From: Flavobacterium sp. 270
GTDB taxonomy: Bacteria > Bacteroidota > Bacteroidia > Flavobacteriales > Flavobacteriaceae
Length of the DNA stretch: 64,000 bases
Direction: 5' to 3'
Assembly: GCF_004368785.1 (NCBI RefSeq)
Contig: NZ_SODM01000004.1
Location: forward strand, 360,521-424,520
Shown: piece by piece, positions 17,566 through 25,566 of the stretch
Layout: each line of letters starts with the position of its first letter
How positions within the stretch are numbered: position 1 is the first letter of the stretch
The notes under the pieces: model-generated
Seen by the model: only the letters and a program-made list of their open reading frames with translations
Databases searched by the model: none
Told to the model about the DNA's origin: nothing
Program-made: the position numbers and the translations under genes

Positions 17566-20481
17566 TCAGAAATTGAGAATAAACTCAGTGATATTGGCAT
17601 CTGACGGCAATTGCAGCTTTTTTCGGATACGGTATCGGGTATCTTCTACGCCTCTTACGGAGATTCCTAAAAGCGGTGCGATCTCTTTGGTATTAAAATT
17701 CATTCGCAGATAAGCACATAATCGCATATCGCGCGGCGTTAATTCTGGAAAACTATTTTTTAAACGCTGCATAAAATTATCATGAAGCTGATTAAAGATT
17801 TCTTCAAATTCATTCCAATGCTGATCGCCTTGCAATTCGTGATCAATAATTCGGTTAATTTTCGTCAGCAGACTTAAATCATTTTCTTTTTTAATCTGCA
17901 GAACCAATTCTTTAATAGAAAGCAGAATTTCATTTAAATGAATAAGATTGACGGTATTCGAAGCTACTTTTGCATTTTTAAGACTAATTGTATTTTCGAG
18001 ATTTTCGCGCACAATTGCCATATTTTTCTGTTCTAATTCTAGTCTTTTTTCATTCAGTTCTCCGCTTCTTCGTAATAATTCCTTTTCCTGACTCAGAATT
18101 AATTGACCGCGTTCGCGTTCTGCCAGATTTTTTTGGTACCTGATAATCGCATAAATTAAAATCCAAAAAAGAATGGAATACAGCATATAAGCCCAAAGTG
18201 TTCTGTACCACGGCGGCGAAATTTTAAATTTAAAAACCGCTTCCTGACTTACAACATCGTAAATGTTTTTTGCCCTTACGTGAAAAACATAATCGTTTTC
18301 GGGCAGATTGGTATATTCTTTTTCGGTCTGCAAACTCCAATCAGACCAATTGGGTTCAAAACCTTCCAGCCAATATTCGTATTCTGTACCATCGGCATCA
18401 TCGTACCAAAGCGATGCAAACGATAAATGAAGTGCATTGTTGGCATACGGCAAGTCAACACAAAAATCTTCTTCTGTCTTTGCTTTTTTATTTTTAATGA
18501 CATCGTATCGGTTAGAAAACAGCAGGCTGTCTTTTGGAATAATGCATTTTACTTCAGAAATTACGGCTTTGTATTTCGACTTATAGTCTTTGTTTTTTTC
18601 GCTGTTATAGTGAATTAAACCGTCCTGAGTTCCGAAGAAAACATCGCCGCTTGAAGTTGTTTGAATGTTTTCAAAACCGGGAACATATAAATATCGAAGT
18701 TTTCTAAAAGCTTGTTCTTCTTTATGAAAACTTCCATTTTCTTTTGGAATAATCTTTCCTGTATTTTCGCCAGAAACGTACCAAATATTATTTTTATTGT
18801 CTGGTTTCAATAACCTTATATGGCTATCCATTCCGAGATATTTCTTGAAAACCGGATCTGGAATCATTTTTTTTGAAGTCGGATTTTGTTTGTAAACTCC
18901 TTTTGTGCTTCCAAAAAGAATCTGATCTTTTATCTTGAATGTATTCAAAAACAAGCTCGACGGAAAACCATCTTTTTTATCATAAAACTCCGTACTCAAA
19001 ACGCTGTCGAATGTTTTGTTGAGTTTTATTTTAAAAATTCCTTTGTAACCGTGTGCAATCCAGATATTCTCATTCGCATCTATAGAAATCACACGGCTGC
19101 TTTCTGCAAATCCTTTTATTTTCTGTTGAAAAACCCAGGAATTGTTTATTTTTTTAAGCAGATACAATCCCGTATAACCGCCCACTAATAAAACATCAGG
19201 ATGATTGGTCATGATTACACCCTGCCACGCGCCATCGGTTTTGGCAAGTAATTGTGCCGAATTGCCTTTTATTTCGAAGATTCCGTTTTTCTCAAAAGCC
19301 AAAAGTACATTATCATAAATGCCGATATTCCAGACATTTTCAGACATTCCGTCAATGTATTGATAATGGACATTTTCGTTTTTCCCATTTTTATATGCAT
19401 CCCAATCCAGCCAAAACAAACCGTTGTCTGTTGCTATATATAATTTATTCTGATAAATCTGGCTGCAATAAATTTTGGTTTCAGAATTATTACTGGCAAC
19501 AATTTTTGACAATGGTGAAGAAATCTGAATTTGCGAAATTCCTTCTTTTAAGGTTACCCACAAATTGCCTTCTTTATCTACTTTTAGATTCGTAACATAA
19601 TCATTTTGAAGTCCGATTTGTTTGTTGATATGTTGTATCAAACGGCCTGAACCATCAATAATTATCAAACCGCTCTGGCGTGTTCCGATGGCAAAATAAC
19701 CATCTGAAAGTGCAATAGCCACTGTTATTTGATTTTCTTTGAGCAGATAATCTACTTCGGTTACAAAAGGCTTTAAAACTTCATCTTTATAAATAAAAAG
19801 ACCTTTTTTCTGGGTTAAAACCAAAAGTCCATTTGGAGTCTGAAATAATTGTCTGCTTGTGAGTTTGGCAAATTCTGTCCCGTTTTTAATTGGTGTTAGT
19901 TTTCCTTCTTTTAGTTTTGATAATCCTTTAAGAGGATCAGAAACGTATAGTTCTTTGTTGACTTCAAAAAATTCATCAAAATTGGTACTCGAATCTATAA
20001 TCTGAATTTTGTTGTTTTTGTAAATGAAGATCACATCATTAGTAAAAAAGAGCACTTCATTATCGTAAACAACAGTATGCAATACGTCGCCAAAATTCTG
20101 AAATGCCAAAGGAATAAGTTTGACCAACGATGTATAACTATATTGTCCGTTTGGAAGCTGCACCGTAAAACCAAAATCGCCCTGCGCGCCAATATAAATT
20201 TTGTCTTTTTTATCGATCGCGAGCGAACGAATCATGCTTTTATTAGCAGGCTGCGTTACAATACTCCATCTCACACCGTCGAACTGCATTAAACCAAAAT
20301 GATTGGCAAAAAACATCATGCCCTGTGAGTTTTGCAATACATCCCAATTCTCAGATGCCGCTTTATATGTTTTAGGATTGTAATTGGTGATAAAAGGAAC
20401 GCCGATCTTTTTTATCTGGGCGCTGCTGTAGACTGAATAGAATAGAAAAAGAATTAAAAAACGTAAACTGAATTTTATCAT
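17566..20481 (-). CDS. Membrane-bound beta-propeller/Y_Y_Y regulator with LuxR-type HTH
   Basis: The one-chain regulator has about 971 residues. From the preferred ATG at 20481 it starts with a signal peptide (M-I-K-F-S-L-R-F-L-I-L); a further in-frame ATG at 20544 would add 21 polar residues. A periplasmic beta-propeller of the ligand-sensing type follows, then a Y_Y_Y domain (about 695-760), one membrane span (about 765-785), a coiled coil, and a C-terminal HTH (about 925-967) with L-T-P-R-D-M-R and T-K-E-I-A-P-L-L-G-I-S. No histidine kinase or receiver domain is present, so the signal would pass directly from periplasm to DNA. Its place before four co-oriented glucan, chitin and protein hydrolase genes suggests it controls them. 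Confidence 0.82.
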   Translation of the reverse strand: MIKFSLRFLILFLFYSVYSSAQIKKIGVPFITNYNPKTYKAASENWDVLQNSQGMMFFANHFGLMQFDGVRWSIVTQPANKSMIRSLAIDKKDKIYIGAQGDFGFTVQLPNGQYSYTSLVKLIPLAFQNFGDVLHTVVYDNEVLFFTNDVIFIYKNNKIQIIDSSTNFDEFFEVNKELYVSDPLKGLSKLKEGKLTPIKNGTEFAKLTSRQLFQTPNGLLVLTQKKGLFIYKDEVLKPFVTEVDYLLKENQITVAIALSDGYFAIGTRQSGLIIIDGSGRLIQHINKQIGLQNDYVTNLKVDKEGNLWVTLKEGISQIQISSPLSKIVASNNSETKIYCSQIYQNKLYIATDNGLFWLDWDAYKNGKNENVHYQYIDGMSENVWNIGIYDNVLLAFEKNGIFEIKGNSAQLLAKTDGAWQGVIMTNHPDVLLVGGYTGLYLLKKINNSWVFQQKIKGFAESSRVISIDANENIWIAHGYKGIFKIKLNKTFDSVLSTEFYDKKDGFPSSLFLNTFKIKDQILFGSTKGVYKQNPTSKKMIPDPVFKKYLGMDSHIRLLKPDNKNNIWYVSGENTGKIIPKENGSFHKEEQAFRKLRYLYVPGFENIQTTSSGDVFFGTQDGLIHYNSEKNKDYKSKYKAVISEVKCIIPKDSLLFSNRYDVIKNKKAKTEEDFCVDLPYANNALHLSFASLWYDDADGTEYEYWLEGFEPNWSDWSLQTEKEYTNLPENDYVFHVRAKNIYDVVSQEAVFKFKISPPWYRTLWAYMLYSILFWILIYAIIRYQKNLAERERGQLILSQEKELLRRSGELNEKRLELEQKNMAIVRENLENTISLKNAKVASNTVNLIHLNEILLSIKELVLQIKKENDLSLLTKINRIIDHELQGDQHWNEFEEIFNQLHDNFMQRLKNSFPELTPRDMRLCAYLRMNFNTKEIAPLLGISVRGVEDTRYRIRKKLQLPSDANITEFILNF

Positions 20482-20582
20482 TTTGTTTCGATGCTGTAGG
20501 TTATTTTGAAACTTGGGTATTTTAAAAACAACCATTTGGGACAATTGCTTTTAAAATCATATCAACCCTTTTAACAGTTATA

Positions 20583-20612
20583 CAAAGTATTAAAATTCAA
20601 CATTTTGTACAA
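20583..20612 (-). promoter_or_regulatory. Candidate promoter of the LuxR-type regulator
   Basis: On the minus strand a TTG (20610-20612) precedes ATACTTTG (20583-20590) by 19 nt. The -7 element differs from TAnnTTTG at its first two positions. It would give a leader of about 95 nt before the ATG at 20481. Confidence 0.3.
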
Positions 20613-20722
20613 TCACTAAAACGATGTAATAAATCAAATATAGTAAAAAAATATTGCGATGGTTAAGAAATCGTCAATTATTTGTCAGAAATTATAGATG
20701 TAATTTTTACATTAATAAAAAT

Positions 20723-20777
20723 AAAAATTCCCGTTTCTGCATGATTCGAATCTTAATTCTTACTGCAATCGGGAATT
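20723..20777 (-). terminator. Putative terminator after the serine hydrolase gene
   Basis: The arms AAATTCCCG and CGGGAATTT, with an inner TGCA/TGCA pairing, are followed on the minus strand by T-rich sequence. The loop is long, so efficiency is uncertain. The element starts about 30 nt after the stop codon at 20811. Confidence 0.45.
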
Positions 20778-20810
20778 TCTATTTGTAAATTATTTATTCT
20801 AAAAGTCTAT

Positions 20811-21998
20811 TTAATTCTTCTTTTGATCATAAGGAATATATTGATCCCACTGCCACGGTGTGTATTTATCTGCAATTCCGGTTTCTAATAAATATTTCAT
20901 GATACCGTCTGTATTATAACTGTTCGACATAATAAGCATTGCAATTCCTTTCTCCGGAAATAAAATTCCGTAATGCTGAAAACCAGAGCCCTGACCTTCT
21001 TTAAACGCTCCAAATCCGTATGGTGATTTTACCAATCCCCAGCCCAAACCGTATGAAAGTTCAATGTTATCATTAAAGTTTCCATCTTCTAGCGCGCCTG
21101 GGCCAAATTGATTTCTGGAATGAATTCTAATCTGCGGTTTAAACATTTCTTTGTATGATTTTGAAGTCAGGAGTTTTTTATTCAAAACAGCCGTAATAAA
21201 TTTGCTATAATCCTCCAAAGTTGTCTCTAGTGTACCTGCACCTCTTGGCGCATTATCTTTGTCTTTTTCCTGCATTTTTCCGTCGTGCTCGTATCCGTAA
21301 GCATAATCTTTCTCAAACTCTTTTTGCCATTTATAGCTAGAGGCTGTCATGCCTAAAGGTTTGAATATTTTTTCCTGCGCGAGTTCTTCTAAAGGTTTTC
21401 CTGTAATTTTTTCTAAAACAACCTGAAGATACGTAAGTCCTTCGCCAGAATAACTGTATCGTGTTCCAGGTTCAAATTTTATGCGTAGTTTTTCGTCGGG
21501 TTCAAACCAACGCCAATTCGGAAAACCGGTCGTGTGATCCAAACACATTCTTGCCGTAATTTTTGTGTATTGAGGATTAAATTCCAACTCTTTATAATCT
21601 TCGTGCCATACTTTAGATTCATATTGATAAATAGGTTTAGGAAGATAACTTTGAAGCGGTTTATCCAATGTAATTACGCCTTCGTCAACCAGTTTCATAA
21701 CCAAAACAGCAAATACGGCTTTACTTAAAGAAGCCCCGTAAAGATTGGTCTGTAATGTTAACGCTTTTTTATCTGCCACATTGCTGTAACCAAAAGCCTT
21801 CATGTAAACGGGCTTTTTAGAATTAAAAACGGCAATAGTTAATCCTTGTACGTTTCCTTTATCGATAAGTGTTTTTATCGCATTAGTAAGACTATCCGAC
21901 GAAATTGTGCTTCCGTCAAGTCGTTTTATTAACGCAGTATTTTGTGCGGAAAGAGAAAAAATACCTGCAAAAAAAGTAATTAGAAAAATTTGTCTCAT
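20811..21998 (-). CDS. Serine hydrolase, class C beta-lactamase fold
   Basis: The 395-residue exported protein has a signal peptide ending near S-A-Q (19). The catalytic S-x-x-K motif is S90-L-S-K93. Y183-S-G stands for the usual Y-x-N/Y-S-x motif, and H-Y-G near the C-terminus is the likely third motif. This family covers D-Ala-D-Ala peptidases, esterases and beta-lactamases, and sequence reading alone does not separate them. Polysaccharide-linked esterase activity is possible given the surroundings, but nothing in the protein shows it. The gene appears monocistronic. Confidence 0.82.
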   Translation of the reverse strand: MRQIFLITFFAGIFSLSAQNTALIKRLDGSTISSDSLTNAIKTLIDKGNVQGLTIAVFNSKKPVYMKAFGYSNVADKKALTLQTNLYGASLSKAVFAVLVMKLVDEGVITLDKPLQSYLPKPIYQYESKVWHEDYKELEFNPQYTKITARMCLDHTTGFPNWRWFEPDEKLRIKFEPGTRYSYSGEGLTYLQVVLEKITGKPLEELAQEKIFKPLGMTASSYKWQKEFEKDYAYGYEHDGKMQEKDKDNAPRGAGTLETTLEDYSKFITAVLNKKLLTSKSYKEMFKPQIRIHSRNQFGPGALEDGNFNDNIELSYGLGWGLVKSPYGFGAFKEGQGSGFQHYGILFPEKGIAMLIMSNSYNTDGIMKYLLETGIADKYTPWQWDQYIPYDQKKN

Positions 21999-22143
21999 AT
22001 TAAAGTTATTACATTATGGTTCACCGCTTAACGTATTATCTCAAATAAGTTTCTCACTTTCATCAACAAATTTCTGAAACTTTCTACAAGCGATAAATAT
22101 AATTAAAAAACTGATAATTAGACAACTAAAAAAATATTTACTT

Positions 22144-23337
22144 TTAATTACCTGAATTTACAGACTTTCTGTTTTTATAATTCCACAAAATATAAAGTAA
22201 AAATCCGAACAGCCAGACGATAATTATTACGGTAAAATAAATTCCAATAATCGACGGATGAAGATAATTCGGTTCGTAAAAAAGTCTGTTTAGTGTTTGG
22301 AATTTTTCAGACAATGTTTTCCTGTCAAACTGATTTCTGATTTCGTTTAATGAGCCTTTATGATCTCTAAAATAAAATGCATCTTTATTTATTTGCTTCG
22401 GATTTAAGTAGGTTTCTACATTGTATCTTTTGAATAAAGTATCTAACTTTTGAAATTTGTATAATAAAGAATCCGGCTTGTATTTATACAGCAGTTTATA
22501 TCTTTCTACAGCATTTTGATACTGCTGTTTTTCAACTGAAACATCTTTAATAGGACTGTACAAATTCTTGTTTTGCAGAAAAATACAAATTTCATTATCA
22601 TAATCAGGACTAACTTCTCTACCTCTGTAGATAATTTGTGTACTGTCTTTTATAACTTTTTTAGAAAGGATTCTTTTCGTTAAATCTGTTTTGTCAATTC
22701 CCAGAATATCAAAAATAGAATCGGCTTTACTGTTTACTTTATCAAAGTTTGCAGTCAGCACTTTCAGCGTATCAATACTATAATAATTATATTCTAAAGT
22801 ATATTGTTCTTTGTTATTTGCATCGTAAAAAAGAGTGTCTTTCTGCTCTATAACCGGATAAGGTTTTGGATATAAAATATTCTCGTAATTGAATAATTTT
22901 TCTGAACTATAAGAGGTATAATTATACAAAAAGGGATTTAAAACATTAACTAAGGTTTTGTCTTTATTGAAATTAGTTTCAGACAATTCCGTTTTTAGTT
23001 TTGCATTTAACCCAAAACTGTAACTGACAAAAAAGGAAAGAGACAGAAATACTATAAACAGTAAAATCCCGCCAATTTTAAGAAGATTTCCTGCCGAATA
23101 ATTTTGTTTGGAATGGTTTCGAAGTAAAAAAATAAGAACTAAAAGTAAAAACAAACCGCTAACGAAGAAATGCGAAATAGAAACATCATCGTAAAATTTG
23201 AACCTGTAGAATTCGGTATAAATGTTTATGTCTTTTATGCCTTCAAATTTAAAATAGCCATAAATAAAATAGGCTAAATGTATCAGTACTACTATTATAA
23301 TCGATTTGATCAGGAATTGCTTTAATTTTTTGTCCAT
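22144..23337 (-). CDS. Hypothetical membrane protein with a large extracytoplasmic domain
   Basis: No family was recognised for this protein of about 397 residues. From the ATG at 23337, three hydrophobic spans lie in the first 120 residues. A polar region of about 240 residues rich in Tyr, Lys and Asp follows, and one more span (about 365-388) with a positively charged tail ends the protein. The frame opens 36 nt earlier at another ATG, but the later start directly precedes a typical M-D-K-K N-terminus. It is flanked by terminators or inverted repeats on both sides and so is probably transcribed alone. A channel, sensor or envelope-remodelling role would all be guesses. Confidence 0.6.
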   Translation of the reverse strand: MDKKLKQFLIKSIIIVVLIHLAYFIYGYFKFEGIKDINIYTEFYRFKFYDDVSISHFFVSGLFLLLVLIFLLRNHSKQNYSAGNLLKIGGILLFIVFLSLSFFVSYSFGLNAKLKTELSETNFNKDKTLVNVLNPFLYNYTSYSSEKLFNYENILYPKPYPVIEQKDTLFYDANNKEQYTLEYNYYSIDTLKVLTANFDKVNSKADSIFDILGIDKTDLTKRILSKKVIKDSTQIIYRGREVSPDYDNEICIFLQNKNLYSPIKDVSVEKQQYQNAVERYKLLYKYKPDSLLYKFQKLDTLFKRYNVETYLNPKQINKDAFYFRDHKGSLNEIRNQFDRKTLSEKFQTLNRLFYEPNYLHPSIIGIYFTVIIIVWLFGFLLYILWNYKNRKSVNSGN

Positions 23338-23410
23338 AGTATTTGTTTTGGATGATACTATGAAAGTAAGCAATTTCTTTAGGTTTTGAAAGTATAAATA
23401 GTTTTATTTA

Positions 23411-23495
23411 GATTGCGTGCACGAGCGGGACGCTCGCGCTAGCGATGCCGATATTCTAGACAGCTGGTGCGAGCGTCCCGCTCGTGCACGCAATC
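23411..23495. repeat. Perfect 27-bp inverted repeat, family C
   Basis: The left arm at 23411-23437 and right arm at 23469-23495 are exactly complementary. The core CACGAGCGGGACGCTCGCG is strikingly G+C-rich against the AT-rich background. A half copy of the element lies at 47418-47443. No transposase is nearby. Confidence 0.8.
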
Positions 23496-23523
23496 AAAAT
23501 CTTTTAAAGCGAAACATAATCCA

Positions 23524-23561
23524 TAAAAAAAGTTGCTCCGGACAAGTAGAGCAGCTTTTTT
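23524..23561 (-). terminator. Terminator at the end of the PUL operon
   Basis: On the minus strand a stem of about 12 bp (AAAAAGCTGCTC against GAGCAACTTTTT, one wobble pair) is followed by a T-run. It lies 20 nt after the tandem GH43 stop codon and marks the 3' end of the PUL. Confidence 0.8.
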
Positions 23562-23581
23562 ACAATTAAAACCAAAATAAG

Positions 23582-25516
23582 TTATTTAAGTCCTTGAATT
23601 CCCTGATGCGTGGGAACAACTTGTTTAATCGTTCCATCTGCATTAAATTCTAACTTATCAATACAAACTTCACGGTGAAAACCTCCAGCCTCACCCATTT
23701 TTATTCCGGTTGGATAGGAGAATCTGTGATAAGTTAAGTACCATTCGTCTTTGTTTGGAATTTGTAAAACCGAATTATGTCCAGTGGCGTAAATGCCTTC
23801 GTCTGGATTTCCCTGAATTACAATATTGTTTTCCGGCATTTCCAGCGGACCTGTCGGCGAATTTGAAATTGCATAACGCACTTTATATTTCGGACTTCTG
23901 GTGTCGTCCTCGCTCCAAAAGAAATAATATTTTCCGTTTCTGTAAATTACATAAGTTCCTTCGCGGAAAGATTTATTGACATTAATTAATTTGGTGCTTC
24001 CTTCTTTTAGCGAAACCATATCTGGGTTTAATTCGGCGACAGCCATGTACATATTTCCCCAATACAAATAACTTTTGCCTGTTTTTGGATCTGTAAAAAC
24101 GTCTGGATCTATTTCCTGACCGTTTGTTATTCCTTGTGGTTTTGAACTTATAATAGCTTTTCCGCTGTCTTTAAAAGGGCCTGTCGGACTGTCTGAAACA
24201 GCAACACCAATTTTTTGTGCAGCCGTAAAATAATAGAAGTATTTGTATTTTCCTTTTATTTTTTTCTCCACAATACACGGTGCCCATGCATTTCTATTGG
24301 CCCAAGTCACGTCTTTTTTAAGATCTAAGATAACCCCTTCGTCTTTCCAATCTACTAAATTATCAGATGAAAAAGTTTTAAAATAATATCCCGACCAGCC
24401 GTCAAAACCGTCGCTTGTTGGGTAGATATAATATTTCTTGGTTTTATTTGAATATAAAATATCGGGATCTGCGTAATAGCCTTCTAAAACCGGATTGTTA
24501 TTTACTTTTGGATATTTTGCCGGCATTCCCCATTTAGCTGTAATTCTTTTTAATTCTGAACGTGTTATCGGCAGAATCGTTCCGTGGCGCGGCTTAAAAT
24601 CCATCGAAATATCATTATCGATTACCGTAAAATTTTCTAAATCCTTGCTTTTGGTAAATTGATATCTTCCTTTTTTATAAACATCATACATCAAAATATA
24701 ATCGTCGGAATTGTTTAATTTGAATACACTGGAACCTTCTACAGATTCATTGGTTGGCTGTACATAATTGTCTTTTTCTGTCCAGTTTCCGGAAGTTAAA
24801 TCGGTTGTTGTCGCTGTTTTTATTCCTGCAGTTTCGGTTTCTGTTTTATAAAAAAGATGATAAACGCCGTCTTTTTCTATAATATCTCCGTCGATACAAG
24901 CGCCTTTTGATTTTGGAACAAACAGTAATTTTGGTGCACTTTCTAAAGCCGTGAAATCCTTATTCGCATAAGCGTAATAAATTTTATCGGGATCATTACC
25001 ATGCTTCATACTGAAATAAATCAGATACTTTCCGGCTTTGGCATCGTAAATAGTCTGTGGTGCCCAGACTCTTTTTAGATCTTCGTTTCCGGAAAATGCG
25101 GTCTGAATATTTACTTTACTGCTTTCCCATTTTACAAGATCAGTGCTTTTTAGTAAAACCATTGCGCGGTTACTGTCCCAGCCTTTTGATGAAGTCATAT
25201 CGGTTAAAACCATATAAAAAGTTTTACCGTCATCACCACGCAAAATATGCGGATCACGTACGCCGCCTGTCGAGCTGATTACTTTACTGTCTATAACGGG
25301 TTTGTTGTCGTTAAGATGATAATAATGATATCCGTCTGCGCTTACTGCATAGCAAACCGCCTCCTGCTCTACTTTATTTCCGGTAAAATACACAAATAAA
25401 TAGGCTGTAAGGTCTTTTTCTGCAATTGCCGGCGGTGTTCCTGCTTCTTTTTGCTGCGCTTGTAAAAAGGTTAAAACCGCTAAAAATAATACAAGGGTAA
25501 ATTTTGATTTTTTCAT
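23582..25516 (-). CDS. Tandem GH43-type enzyme, two beta-propellers
   Basis: The 644-residue exported protein (signal peptide ending near residue 21) contains two five-bladed propeller halves. The N-terminal half (about 25-325) has G-V-R-D-P-H-I. The C-terminal half (about 340-644) has E-G-Y-Y-A-D-P-D-I, the Asp base of GH43, and R-E-G-T-Y-V with the general-acid Glu. The C-terminal half therefore looks catalytic; the N-terminal half keeps an R-D-P-H motif and may also be active. GH43 enzymes include arabinofuranosidases, xylosidases and exo-beta-1,3-galactanases. It is the last gene of the PUL, and its neighbours fit an arabinogalactan-like substrate. Subfamily and linkage need an alignment. 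Confidence 0.8.
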   Translation of the reverse strand: MKKSKFTLVLFLAVLTFLQAQQKEAGTPPAIAEKDLTAYLFVYFTGNKVEQEAVCYAVSADGYHYYHLNDNKPVIDSKVISSTGGVRDPHILRGDDGKTFYMVLTDMTSSKGWDSNRAMVLLKSTDLVKWESSKVNIQTAFSGNEDLKRVWAPQTIYDAKAGKYLIYFSMKHGNDPDKIYYAYANKDFTALESAPKLLFVPKSKGACIDGDIIEKDGVYHLFYKTETETAGIKTATTTDLTSGNWTEKDNYVQPTNESVEGSSVFKLNNSDDYILMYDVYKKGRYQFTKSKDLENFTVIDNDISMDFKPRHGTILPITRSELKRITAKWGMPAKYPKVNNNPVLEGYYADPDILYSNKTKKYYIYPTSDGFDGWSGYYFKTFSSDNLVDWKDEGVILDLKKDVTWANRNAWAPCIVEKKIKGKYKYFYYFTAAQKIGVAVSDSPTGPFKDSGKAIISSKPQGITNGQEIDPDVFTDPKTGKSYLYWGNMYMAVAELNPDMVSLKEGSTKLINVNKSFREGTYVIYRNGKYYFFWSEDDTRSPKYKVRYAISNSPTGPLEMPENNIVIQGNPDEGIYATGHNSVLQIPNKDEWYLTYHRFSYPTGIKMGEAGGFHREVCIDKLEFNADGTIKQVVPTHQGIQGLK

Positions 25517-25566
25517 TATTTTATTCTGTTTTTATACTGCGTTAATTTTAGAAAAAACAATGCAGT

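Noticed and set aside
23411..23495. The G+C-rich 27-bp inverted repeat as insertion-sequence ends
   Set aside because: Only 31 nt separate the arms and no transposase frame is present, so it is a repeat element, not an intact insertion sequence.
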